A DNA stretch of 23,068 nucleotides, taken from IMG/VR virus record IMGVR_UViG_3300044949_002358, positions 1 to 23,068 of that record; one strand, given 5' to 3'. Source of the stretch: a virus. Under the pieces are notes generated by a model. That model made no database searches, was not told the DNA's origin, and worked only from the letters and a program-made list of their open reading frames with translations. This document shows, in pieces, positions 1-5,412 of the stretch (positions are counted from its first letter, which is position 1; every line of letters begins with the position of its first letter). The translations under genes were made by a program, and so were the position numbers.

Positions 1-234
1 GTAGGAGTCTTTCTGAATGGAGAGGACGGTGCCGTTGTCAGTGCGGGTGATGGCTTTGTGGCCAGGAATTTCCAGCATGTCGCTGGTGAAGATGGGCGAG
101 GCTTTCACTTGCCAATCGGCATTGGCCATGCGGAAGGCTTCGCGGGCAGGGAGGGTGCCGTCGAGAACAGTGCCCAGTTTGTGCCAAGCAGCTTGGCCGT
201 GGAAGAAAGCGCCGGAGGTGAATTGGTGGCTCAT
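1..234 (-). CDS. DUF932 (phage/plasmid-like TIGR03299) protein, 5' part only
   Basis: The frame is open from an ATG at 234 to the window edge, giving the first 78 residues; the rest lies outside. The N-terminus (MSHQFTSGAFFHGQAAWHKL, then LGTVLDG, EAFRMANADWQV and an IPGHKAITRTDNGT segment) has the layout of the DUF932 family: a tryptophan-containing 'W-H-x-L-G' opening, a short helix ending in 'A.ADW.V', then a strand of the form 'h.ghkai.R.DnGt'. DUF932 proteins are frequent early or replication-linked genes of phages and plasmids; their biochemical role is not established. The gene lies about 107 bases downstream of the SH3-barrel gene, on the same strand, with a possible promoter in the gap. 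There is no Shine-Dalgarno; the start is preceded by AAAACC. Confidence 0.82.
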   Translation of the reverse strand, partial: MSHQFTSGAFFHGQAAWHKLGTVLDGTLPAREAFRMANADWQVKASPIFTSDMLEIPGHKAITRTDNGTVLSIQKDSY

Positions 235-283
235 GGTTTTGATTGAGAAGGAACGAGGCGACGGAAGCGCCGCTTGATTTGAA

Positions 284-312
284 AATTAACTGGTGGGGCG
301 GGCAGCAGTCAA
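284..312 (-). promoter_or_regulatory. Possible sigma-70-type promoter for the DUF932 gene
   Basis: On the minus strand TTGACT (307-312, five of six matches to TTGACA) is followed after 17 bases by TTAATT (284-289, only three of six matches to TATAAT). It is the only good -35 in the gap between the two minus genes. The weak -10 makes this tentative. Confidence 0.28.
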
Positions 313-341
313 GCCCTTTGGCCATTAGCGCTGCTTATGGT

Positions 342-620
342 TCAGAACACTACAGTTTGACCGTTGGCCGTGATCTTGGTCACGCGTTCGCAATCAAAGC
401 TGCGCCAAGCACCTTGACCTTCGTTGCGAGCGATGGAAAAGTCACGGCAGCGGATGACAGAAGGTTTAGTGCTGGGCTTGCCAGTGCCTTTGATTTCCTT
501 GCTGTCGCGAGGGTTGAAGCGGAGCGTGCGGACAGAGCCGTCCTGCTTGACGAACTCTACGCCCACGATGGAGGGGCCAGCATTGAAGATGAACTGGCGG
601 ATGAAGGAGGTTTTATCCAT
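342..620 (-). CDS. Small SH3-barrel (DUF2693-like) phage protein
   Basis: A 92-residue protein starting at the ATG at 620; 25 more codons are open upstream but run through the terminator at 663-686, so they are not used here. Visible features are a strand GVEFVKQDGSVRTLRF, a basic linker, then VIRCRDFS and a 'AWRSFDCERVTKI' strand. This 'v.F.KkDGs.R.....(v)i.v.D.....awRsF....i..i' layout matches the SH3 beta-barrel fold small proteins (DUF2693 and relatives) common in tailed phages; their function is unknown. It lies between a terminator upstream and the DUF932 gene downstream, so it is probably monocistronic or co-transcribed with DUF932. No Shine-Dalgarno is visible; the leader ends TTTTTAACC. 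Confidence 0.8.
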   Translation of the reverse strand: MDKTSFIRQFIFNAGPSIVGVEFVKQDGSVRTLRFNPRDSKEIKGTGKPSTKPSVIRCRDFSIARNEGQGAWRSFDCERVTKITANGQTVVF

Positions 621-662
621 GGTTAAAAAGGAGAGGGCCTCGCGGCTTGAACCAATAGTACG

Positions 663-686
663 AAAAAAGGGGCCTGATGGCCCCTT
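663..686 (-). terminator. Intrinsic terminator (minus strand)
   Basis: Eight-base-pair stem AAGGGGCC/GGCCCCTT with a four-base loop, followed on the minus strand by six T residues. It ends transcription coming from the gene at 926-1192 and the structured region after it. Confidence 0.85.
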
Positions 687-925
687 CTGTAACAAAATGA
701 AATAAAGGCTGGGGACTTACGAGCATGCGCTTGATGCAGAGTCAATCACGGAGGTTATGCCGTTGGAACTCTCTGCACTGTTCGATGACACCCTTCGTTA
801 CAAAACAGAGGCTAGATTATCAATCGTTGCGGCGATTGTTTTTCTCCACCACTTAGCCCAAGCAGTGGCCAGCTTATTTAGGGAGCGCAATCCGGAGCTA
901 TGCAATCTCCGCTCTGCCCCATTGC
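663..925 (-). ncRNA. Candidate structured RNA or structured 3' UTR
   Basis: About 240 bases after the stop at 926 have no convincing gene but contain stem-loops in a row. CGGAG 893-897 pairs CTCCG 907-911, with a short outer GAG/CTC. CCACT 849-853 pairs AGTGG 864-868. CAATCG 821-826 pairs CGATTG 833-838. TGCAGAG 735-741 pairs CTCTGCA 771-777, enclosing ACGG 748-751 with CCGT 760-763. The terminator at 663-686 follows. The array would be the tail of the 88-residue gene's transcript or a processed small RNA. A plus-strand frame (757-963) overlaps it but has mixed, non-phage-like codon choice and runs into the neighbouring gene. I recognise no known RNA family. Confidence 0.4.
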
Positions 926-1192
926 TTAAAGAGTGCGCCAGATTTCGTCTTTCATTGCATTAGCAAGAGTGTAAACAAAATCTTTTGTTCGTTGATGTTT
1001 TTTCCCTTGCATTGCTTTCACAAATTCTTTTTCTGACAATTGTTCAGGAGCCTTTTTAGCATGCTCCATGAGCAGCGTACGAGCTACGGCACGGTCAGCA
1101 GCATTGTAAGAAGCCCATTTAAAACCAACCGTGTCCGTGACCATACGAGAGATGGCACGTTGAGTGTCGGTGAGAAAAGGGGTTTGAGTCAT
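926..1192 (-). CDS. Hypothetical 88-residue protein
   Basis: Starts at ATG 1192 (leader ends CTCAAACC, no Shine-Dalgarno). The sequence is mainly helical and mixed-charge: an N-terminal TQTPFLTDTQRAISRMV, a central ADRAVARTLLMEHAKKAPEQ, and a basic KAMQGKKHQRTKDFVYTLAN before a short acidic end. There are no cysteines, no signal peptide and no membrane segment. I do not recognise the family. It has its own promoter (1225-1253) and is followed by a structured stretch and a terminator, so it appears to be a single-gene unit, consistent with an early host-takeover type protein; that role is inference only. Confidence 0.75.
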   Translation of the reverse strand: MTQTPFLTDTQRAISRMVTDTVGFKWASYNAADRAVARTLLMEHAKKAPEQLSEKEFVKAMQGKKHQRTKDFVYTLANAMKDEIWRTL

Positions 1193-1224
1193 GGTTTGAG
1201 CTGTCGCCAGCGATGAACAGAGGA

Positions 1225-1253
1225 AGTATGAGGGAAGAAAAGCCCCCTGTCAA
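1225..1253 (-). promoter_or_regulatory. Sigma-70-type promoter with its -35 inside a terminator loop
   Basis: Minus strand: a perfect TTGACA (1248-1253), a 17-base spacer, then CATACT (1225-1230, four of six matches). The start codon of the 88-residue gene lies about 33 bases downstream. The -35 is exactly the six-base loop of the terminator hairpin of the preceding unit. Confidence 0.6.
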
Positions 1254-1260
1254 GGGGGCT
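1235..1260 (-). terminator. Intrinsic terminator after the RlpA-like unit
   Basis: Seven-base-pair stem AGCCCCC/GGGGGCT around a six-base loop TTGACA (minus strand), followed by TTTCTT. It lies 16 bases after the stop of the 58-residue gene. Confidence 0.8.
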
Positions 1261-1275
1261 GTCAGGAAAGCTTGA

Positions 1276-1452
1276 CTAAGGCTGAATGCTCACGGGGAAA
1301 CCGTTGGCAATGCGGCAATAGCGCTCAGGGTGAAGCTTGAGGCACTTAGCCAGGCCCTGGTGATCAGCAGCCGGATCTGGTGCCTTCATGATCGCCATGG
1401 CAGCAGCCGAGAAGACGATGGTGGTGAGAAAAAATGAAGCAAAGTCTTTCAT
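1276..1452 (-). CDS. Small secreted or membrane-anchored protein, 58 residues
   Basis: Begins three bases after the stop of the RlpA-like gene (ATT TAA ACC ATG), so it is almost certainly translated from the same message. The N-terminus MKDFASFFLTTIVFSAAAMA is a hydrophobic signal or anchor sequence; the remaining part is short and has two cysteines in AKCLKLHPERYCRIANG, which could form a disulphide outside the cytoplasm. A terminator follows at once. I do not recognise the family. Pairing with a secreted RlpA-like protein suggests a joint role at the cell wall, but nothing in the sequence proves this. Confidence 0.72.
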   Translation of the reverse strand: MKDFASFFLTTIVFSAAAMAIMKAPDPAADHQGLAKCLKLHPERYCRIANGFPVSIQP

Positions 1453-1455
1453 GGT

Positions 1456-1806
1456 TTAAATGCGCGAGAGGCAAATACGGGCAACGCCCTGGCCTGGGGA
1501 AGCAATGCGAGAGAAGCTTCCGTAGGACAAATCAAGAATGCGACCGCCCGAGTATGGGCCACGGTCATTGATTGTCACCACTACGGTCTTGCCGTTGTCA
1601 CGATTCTTCACTTTTACTTTGGTGCCCATGGGAAGCGAGGGGTGAGCAGCGGTGAGACCGTAAGCATTGAAGCGAGCGCCGCTGGCAGTGGTTTGGCCGT
1701 GATAGCCATCGCCAATGCCATAGTGACTGGCTTGTCCGCACGACAAAGTAGCCGCTTGGACAGGAGCGCTGCCAAGCAGCAGAAGGGGAATTAGGAAACG
1801 TAGCAT
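1456..1806 (-). CDS. RlpA-like double-psi beta-barrel protein, secreted
   Basis: Chosen start is ATG 1806, which puts a clean signal peptide first (MLRFLIPLLLLGSAPVQA, probable cleavage near residue 18); 15 more codons are open upstream. The mature part is a complete RlpA-type double-psi barrel: SHYGIGDGYHGQTTASG at 27-43, LTAAH 51-55, LPMGTKVKV 58-66, TINDRGPYSGGRILDLS 78-94. RlpA proteins act on peptidoglycan, some as lytic transglycosylases on strands without stem peptides; the Asp of NDRGP and His of TAAH correspond to the catalytic pair. No SPOR domain is present, so only the enzymatic core is carried (116 residues). In a phage this could help lysis, superinfection exclusion or wall remodelling. 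It is far from the main lysin (15855-16799) and on the other strand. Confidence 0.9.
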   Translation of the reverse strand: MLRFLIPLLLLGSAPVQAATLSCGQASHYGIGDGYHGQTTASGARFNAYGLTAAHPSLPMGTKVKVKNRDNGKTVVVTINDRGPYSGGRILDLSYGSFSRIASPGQGVARICLSRI

Positions 1807-1866
1807 CAAAACAGAGAGAGTGGCTAGCGAGGAACGCGAGCATCTCGGCAAGCGTTCTGACTATTG

Positions 1867-1880
1867 TGACACGCTTGTCA
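1867..1880. promoter_or_regulatory. Inverted repeat upstream of the RlpA-like gene
   Basis: TGACA-CGCT-TGTCA is a perfect 5-bp inverted repeat about 60 bases upstream of the start at 1806. Its minus strand contains TTGACA (1876-1881), but I see no -10 at the right distance. It could be an operator; evidence is weak. Confidence 0.22.
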
Positions 1881-1913
1881 AGCTCCCTGTGAACCAAACG
1901 GTCGATGAGGGTG

Positions 1914-2152
1914 TATAGTAATGAAGTGGTCGGCTTAGGCGGCTTAACGGCTGCCCCCGTCGTAAGGCGGGCCGTAAGGACAAGCGCGACTGACAATGCG
2001 GGCCAGACTGTACGGTTCGGCCAAGGGTCTATCATGGTTCCCTGCGAGGCGCATTGTCCCCATTGCTGATCTTCTGGAGGAGGGCTCGATGGGAGCCGTC
2101 GCATCGGAGGCCACACAAAGGGAAAGGAGGGCGAAAGCCCTCCTTTCTTTTT
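1914..2152 (+). ncRNA. Candidate structured non-coding RNA, plus strand
   Basis: About 240 bases with no good frame lie between the RlpA-like gene and the 50-residue gene. On the plus strand there is a possible -10 (TATAGT, 1914-1919), then several pairings. CCCG 1956-1959 pairs CGGG 1968-1971 inside ACGG 1947-1950 with CCGT 1972-1975. A nine-base long-range stem joins GACAATGCG 1992-2000 and CGCATTGTC 2050-2058, enclosing GGCC 2001-2004 with GGCC 2019-2022 and AGGG 2024-2027 with CCCT 2040-2043. GGCTC 2083-2087 pairs GAGCC 2093-2097. A strong terminator ends it. The strand is opposite to both flanking operons. No -35 was found for the -10. I do not recognise it as tmRNA, 6S, RNase P, a group I or II intron or a tRNA. 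Confidence 0.45.
2123..2152 (+). terminator. Strong intrinsic terminator (plus strand)
   Basis: Ten-base-pair stem AAAGGAGGGC/GCCCTCCTTT closed by a GAAA tetraloop, then CTTTTT. The T-tract is on the plus strand only, so it must serve a plus-strand transcript, although the flanking genes upstream are on the minus strand. Confidence 0.85.
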
Positions 2153-2200
2153 GCCTATACGAAGCCAGCTAGACTCGGCCTATACATTGCTGGCCGGGGC

Positions 2201-2353
2201 ATGAAGCTGTCGCCTGAGCAAGATCGTGAGCGTTTAGCGCGATGGCTGAGGAACGGAGAGGAATACGATGATTGGGAATATGGTACTGAGCCCATCCCTG
2301 GAGATGATTCATGGGCAAAAGAAAAGGCCCCTAATGGGGCCTGGGAAGATTAA
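2201..2353 (+). CDS. Hypothetical 50-residue charged protein
   Basis: Start taken at ATG 2201; the frame is open further upstream but runs through the terminator. The product is very hydrophilic: MKLSPEQDRERLARWLRNGE, then an acidic and aromatic EEYDDWEYGTEPIPGDD stretch. It reads like a real phage protein in composition, but it stands alone on the plus strand among minus genes, and its last codons coincide with the minus-strand terminator at 2317-2342 and overlap the convergent gene stop by four bases. Family unknown. The context could also mean it is a chance frame. Confidence 0.45.
   Translation: MKLSPEQDRERLARWLRNGEEYDDWEYGTEPIPGDDSWAKEKAPNGAWED
2317..2342 (-). terminator. Intrinsic terminator closing the 5967-2350 operon
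   Basis: Seven-base-pair stem AGGCCCC/GGGGCCT with a four-base loop, followed on the minus strand by TTTCTTTT. It lies eight bases after the last minus gene's stop. Confidence 0.75.
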
Positions 2354-2517
2354 ATGGAAGTGGCAGCGCGATAAAGCTCTAAATAGAGCGTGTTTTGTCG
2401 CTCTCGCCAAAAAGCAAGGCGTTCTTCTAATTGTTGCAACGTAAGCGGACGTTGCTTCCGTTGTTCATAGTCCCAATCCAGCAGCGGATCATTTTCATAG
2501 TCTTCAGGAATCATCAT
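2350..2517 (-). CDS. Hypothetical 55-residue protein
   Basis: Two adjacent ATG codons (2517, 2514) give 55 or 54 residues. The reading frame begins inside the last codons of the preceding gene (14-base overlap), as in the rest of this tightly packed operon. The product is acidic at the start (MMIPEDYENDPLLDWDYEQR) and then helical and charged (LTLQQLEERLAFWRERQNTL). No motif is recognised. It is the last gene before the terminator at 2317-2342. Confidence 0.7.
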   Translation of the reverse strand: MMIPEDYENDPLLDWDYEQRKQRPLTLQQLEERLAFWRERQNTLYLELYRAATSI

Positions 2518-2839
2518 TGTCCCTTTCTCCGTGCCAGAAATCTTTCAGGGCTTCTTTCATGCTGTCCTTAAGACTACCTTCTCTCACATAGAAACCAACG
2601 CCCTCGTCTTTATATTCAGAATGAGCACGCTCAAAGTCTTGCGTGGCAGCATAAATAATTTCCTCGGTGATTTGACGAATGTTGTCAATGCAAGAACCGC
2701 TGAGCTGGTTGTAGGCATAGCCAGGAAACATGGCTTCCTTCACATCTTGAAGGCAATCAAGGTAGCGGCTTTTGTAATGGTCAAAGATGTGCCAATATTC
2801 GGCCTCATGACCATCGTTTTTAAACGCAGGGATGTTCAT
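2504..2839 (-). CDS. Hypothetical 111-residue protein
   Basis: Starts at ATG 2839, overlapping the preceding stop as ATGA. Rich in aromatic and acidic residues: AEYWHIFDHYKSRYLDCLQD near the start, a central CIDNIRQITEEIIYAATQDF helix, and an acidic C-terminus ending RDNDDS. No signal peptide, membrane segment or known motif. The likely fold is helical. It sits in the middle of the small-gene operon; function unknown. Confidence 0.75.
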   Translation of the reverse strand: MNIPAFKNDGHEAEYWHIFDHYKSRYLDCLQDVKEAMFPGYAYNQLSGSCIDNIRQITEEIIYAATQDFERAHSEYKDEGVGFYVREGSLKDSMKEALKDFWHGERDNDDS

Positions 2840-3015
2840 GGTTCAGAAGCAAGGGAAGAAAGACGATCAACAACAGGAGCTAATGCTCGCTCTTTGGTTC
2901 GATAGCAATCATAAAGCTCATTAACTACCTGCATGAAATCAGGCAAGAGTTGATGGGCTTTTCCGTCTTCGATGTAGTCAAACACCACATCGTGCAAATG
3001 ATTAATGCTTGCCAT
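2836..3015 (-). CDS. Hypothetical 59-residue protein
   Basis: Runs from ATG 3015, coupled to the preceding gene as TGATG, to a stop that overlaps the next start as ATGA. Coupling on both sides is good evidence that this short frame is translated. The product starts MASINHLHDVVFDYIEDGKA, continues through a helix LLPDFMQVVNELYDCYRTKE, and ends VVDRLSSLASEP. No family recognised. Confidence 0.75.
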   Translation of the reverse strand: MASINHLHDVVFDYIEDGKAHQLLPDFMQVVNELYDCYRTKERALAPVVDRLSSLASEP

Positions 3016-3350
3016 CAGAAGGTGCCTTTAATTGCTTTGCAATAGCTGGTCATATATTCTTCAAGATCAGCGCCAGTCGGAGCATATTGCATGAATTCTT
3101 CATGGTTCTCCTTAAGCGTGTCAATGCTCACGACAAAGCAGCAGAGAATACGTTGCAATGCCAGACGCTGCGTGAAATTAGGCTCTTCTTCAACAGCCTT
3201 TTCCAGCGTGCAGATAAACTCCTGCAGCTCATTAACAGTGAAATGGCGCTGAACCAAAGGCTCGCCCATGCTCATGATCATTTGGCCTCTAGCATTGAAG
3301 GCACTAATACCTTCCTTGGCCAATGGTCGGTAGAAAGAGGAAGCAGTCAT
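3015..3350 (-). CDS. Hypothetical 111-residue helical protein
   Basis: Starts at ATG 3350 just after a terminator-like hairpin (3356-3382), leader TTTAAGCC, no Shine-Dalgarno. Visible parts are an N-terminal MTASSFYRPLAKEGISAFNA, then several helices (FTVNELQEFICTLEKAVEEE; LALQRILCCFVVSIDTLKEN) and a short EEYMTSYCKAIKGTF tail. Four cysteines show no metal-binding spacing. Family unknown. It may be the first gene of a sub-operon (3350 to 2350) if the upstream hairpin terminates part of the transcripts. Confidence 0.75.
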   Translation of the reverse strand: MTASSFYRPLAKEGISAFNARGQMIMSMGEPLVQRHFTVNELQEFICTLEKAVEEEPNFTQRLALQRILCCFVVSIDTLKENHEEFMQYAPTGADLEEYMTSYCKAIKGTF

Positions 3351-3355
3351 GGCTT

Positions 3356-3382
3356 AAAAAAACGAGGCAAGATCGGTCTTGC
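3356..3382 (-). terminator. Terminator-like hairpin upstream of the 3350 start
   Basis: Minus strand: GCAAGA/TCTTGC stem with a four-base loop, then CTCG and seven T residues. It lies between the stop at 3432 and the start at 3350, so it could reduce read-through within the operon. The four-base gap before the T-tract makes it weaker than the other terminators. Confidence 0.45.
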
Positions 3383-3431
3383 TTGCTGGCAATCTATGAA
3401 ACCACCATGCCCTCGTCAAGCCCTGCAATGA

Positions 3432-3833
3432 TTAGCGTTTCTTATTGCTCCGCAAGTGCTTAGCCACCACTCCAGTGCGAAGCGGCTTCTCCCGCCACTT
3501 CACGGCCATGCAATGGCAATGCCCCATAGGCTCAAGTTCAGCATGCCTATAAGCCCTGTCTAGGAGAATCTGGAGGGCTTGCCGCTTTGCCTTCGATAGG
3601 GGAGCCTCCGGCTCCTCAATGCAACATCGAGCGAAGTCTGCGATTTCTGAAATGTCATCGAGGTTGTTGGTGCTGATGACAAAATGCCGGCCACGACGTT
3701 TGGCCTTAGCCCATGCAGGATGAATGGGCGGGTTTTCTGCAGCTAGTGCCCTGGCATCTTCTTCCAGTTCAGGAGGGATGCATATATGCACTGTTGGAAC
3801 AAGCTCCGTCAGGAGCGTCAGTTGCCCGTCCAT
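3432..3833 (-). CDS. Hypothetical 133-residue protein with basic C-terminus
   Basis: Begins at ATG 3833, three bases after the preceding stop. A strand-like opening (LVPTVHICIPPELEEDARAL) leads to a basic patch AWAKAKRRGRHFVISTNNLD, then helices DISEIADFARCCIEEPE and SKAKRQALQILLDRAYRHAE, and a strongly basic tail ending AKHLRSNKKR. The basic patches suggest nucleic acid contact, but no domain is recognised. HCHCM near residue 103 is not a complete metal site. Confidence 0.78.
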   Translation of the reverse strand: MDGQLTLLTELVPTVHICIPPELEEDARALAAENPPIHPAWAKAKRRGRHFVISTNNLDDISEIADFARCCIEEPEAPLSKAKRQALQILLDRAYRHAELEPMGHCHCMAVKWREKPLRTGVVAKHLRSNKKR

Positions 3834-3836
3834 TGT

Positions 3837-4019
3837 TCAATGGAAAAGAAAAGAGCGATTGCCCCAGGATAGGGAAGTTTCGCCAAAACAATTGTAAAGA
3901 TGTTCGTAGCCATTGCCATAGACGAAAGTGCCGCTAGGCACTGCATTCCGCCAGACCATGCATAGCTTGCCAATGCGGAGATGGCCAGTTGTGCTGTTGC
4001 AATGAAAAGAAAGGCGCAT
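3837..4019 (-). CDS. Hypothetical 60-residue aromatic-rich protein
   Basis: ATG 4019 overlaps the preceding stop as TGATG; a GTG one codon upstream is less likely. The product is rich in Trp, Tyr, Phe and Gly (MVWRNAVPSGTFVYGNGYEH, then LYNCFGETSLSWG), reminiscent of a small beta-sheet protein. No signal or membrane segment. Support comes from coupling on both sides; the family is unknown. Confidence 0.6.
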   Translation of the reverse strand: MRLSFHCNSTTGHLRIGKLCMVWRNAVPSGTFVYGNGYEHLYNCFGETSLSWGNRSFLFH

Positions 4020-4183
4020 CACAGTTCAGGCTCTGGCAATGGTTTAATTTCTTCCACCAATGCCACCTTCAAATCAGGCCGTATAACGGCCAGGAAGTGC
4101 TCTGCCTGTTTAGGAGAAATGGCTCCAAGAGCAATGCGCTGGCCGTCAGCAGTGGTGATTAAGAAGGTGCGACAGACGTTCAT
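4019..4183 (-). CDS. Hypothetical 54-residue protein
   Basis: ATG 4183 overlaps the preceding stop as ATGA, and its stop overlaps the next start as TGATG. The sequence begins MNVCRTFLITTADGQRIALG, has a short helix ISPKQAEHFLAVIRPDLKVA, and ends EEIKPLPEPEL. The pattern strand-turn-strand-helix-strand suggests a compact small alpha/beta fold. Function unknown. Confidence 0.72.
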   Translation of the reverse strand: MNVCRTFLITTADGQRIALGAISPKQAEHFLAVIRPDLKVALVEEIKPLPEPEL

Positions 4184-4605
4184 CGCTCTTCAATGTCCTC
4201 CAAAATGGCCTGGCTGATTTCTTTCTCCAGCATCTCCTTCCAATCTTCGCTGCCACCAAGGCTTCCCACTTCGCAAACAAGATGGAGACTATCGCTGATG
4301 CGCGTGGCGTCCATCAAGCATGCACATGCCTCAGGAAGCTGGCCGGTTCCGAAGAGATCTTCCGCTGCTTCAGTGTGGGTTTCAAACCACTTACCAAGGG
4401 CAAACAATGCAATCTGCCGATAAGCTTCATCGCCATAGTTACCAACGAAAAAGTTGATGGTTTTGGCGAGGGTGGGAGGCACACCAACAGTGCCCGGATC
4501 CTGAAGATGAGGAGAGATGGAGGAGGCAATAGCCTCCTTCTTACCGGCCTTGGCATCGGCTGCCTGGCGCAGGAAGTCGTTGACAGTGGAGAAGGAAGGG
4601 TCCAA
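4180..4605 (-). CDS. Hypothetical 141-residue helical protein, TTG start
   Basis: The only workable start is TTG at 4605; the frame has no ATG before about residue 98 and an in-frame stop lies upstream. The protein appears all-helical: STVNDFLRQAADAKAGKKEA, TLAKTINFFVGNYGDEAYRQ, IALFALGKWFETHTEAAEDL, then an acidic C-terminus EKEISQAILEDIEER. It lies 45 bases after the HTH gene and overlaps the next gene by four bases. No family recognised. The upstream in-frame codons encode a CxxCxxC run that has no start codon and is probably not translated. Confidence 0.72.
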   Translation of the reverse strand: MDPSFSTVNDFLRQAADAKAGKKEAIASSISPHLQDPGTVGVPPTLAKTINFFVGNYGDEAYRQIALFALGKWFETHTEAAEDLFGTGQLPEACACLMDATRISDSLHLVCEVGSLGGSEDWKEMLEKEISQAILEDIEER

Positions 4606-4650
4606 TGGAAATTGGCAACTACGGCAGTATGCACAGGCTAGCCGTGCCTG

Positions 4651-5400
4651 TCAATAGTCGTCTTCATTAATTGTTTGTAAAGGCACCGTTTCAGGCCAGG
4701 GTTCGTTTTCTGGCGATGGATCGAAGCTGATGGCCTCTGCACTGGCAGGCAAGGCATTCTCCCTGCGCTCTTCAGTAGCTTTAGATTCTTTTTCTTTTTG
4801 GATGGTTGTTGATAAATCCTGGAGAAACTTTCTGTAGCTGGTGTCCTGCTGCTCCACTGGCCGTGCTTCATGAAGACCAAGCAGCTTGGCCTGTTCCACC
4901 AGACTGTTCTTGGCAACAGTCAGAAACGCTGAATCACCAGCACTCTCTTCAAGTCGGACGGTTTCATTACTTTGTCCATTGTTGTCGGACATTGTAATAA
5001 TTCTTTTCTTTTTACTATTTTCAAAGCTTTGAAGAGCCATGTCCTTAAGGTCCATCTGCTCCTTAAGAAGACGTGCCCGATGCACGTCTTGGTTCTTCAA
5101 AATTTCTTCCGTATACAGCAAACGATTAAATTTTCTATCACCATTAACTGTTTCCTTGCTGAGCTTGAGCACATTTGCAATCTGACGATTGCTCATTGAC
5201 GCTGCCAATAATTCTTGCACCATCCATCGCCTAAGCCCAAGCATATCCTTGCTATAGCCAGCAGCTCCATTGCCGCCATTCACTTGCGTGTCACGAATGG
5301 CTTCAAACTGACTTTCAGAAATGCCAGCTTTTTTCAATGCATTGGAAGCATATTCAAACTCTTCTTCTGGACTGCCAAATGTAATTTCAGGCCGTGCCAT
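4651..5400 (-). CDS. HTH DNA-binding protein, possibly small-terminase-like
   Basis: 249 residues from ATG 5400. An N-terminal region (EEEFEYASNALKKAGISESQ) is followed by a clear helix-turn-helix around residues 58-92 (WMVQELLAASMSNRQIANVL, then KLSKETVNGDRKF). A long charged helical part (LLKEQMDLKDMALQSFENSK) leads to FLTVAKNSLVEQAKLLGLHE near 160-178, and an acidic, Pro/Glu-rich tail ends INEDDY. An HTH followed by a helical part with 'EQ.KLLGL' is the arrangement seen in small terminase subunits, which recognise packaging sites as oligomeric rings. No large terminase gene is in view, so a transcription regulator is equally possible. Confidence 0.65.
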   Translation of the reverse strand: MARPEITFGSPEEEFEYASNALKKAGISESQFEAIRDTQVNGGNGAAGYSKDMLGLRRWMVQELLAASMSNRQIANVLKLSKETVNGDRKFNRLLYTEEILKNQDVHRARLLKEQMDLKDMALQSFENSKKKRIITMSDNNGQSNETVRLEESAGDSAFLTVAKNSLVEQAKLLGLHEARPVEQQDTSYRKFLQDLSTTIQKEKESKATEERRENALPASAEAISFDPSPENEPWPETVPLQTINEDDY

Positions 5401-5412
5401 ACGTTTTTCTAT

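Noticed and set aside
624-726. Minus frame of about 35 codons from ATG 726 running into the SH3-barrel gene
   Set aside because: It is read straight through the terminator at 663-686 and overlaps the real start; composition is not protein-like.
820-846. Plus-strand hairpin CAATCG/CGATTG followed by TTTTT
   Set aside because: Six weak base pairs and no plus-strand gene to terminate; it is more likely part of the minus-strand stem array.
757-963. Plus frame of 68 codons in the gap upstream of 926
   Set aside because: Codon choice is mixed with many rare-type codons (AGA, AGG, CTA, TTA), it overlaps the convergent gene by 38 bases, and the stretch is better explained by paired stems.
1598-2116. 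Long minus frame of 172 codons across the RlpA-like gene and the candidate RNA
   Set aside because: It overlaps the RlpA-like domain in another frame, has a proline- and serine-rich composition, and runs across a terminator.
4606-4650. Upstream extension of the 4180-4605 gene encoding a CxxCxxC run
   Set aside because: There is no ATG, GTG or TTG in frame before the upstream stop, so it is probably untranslated.
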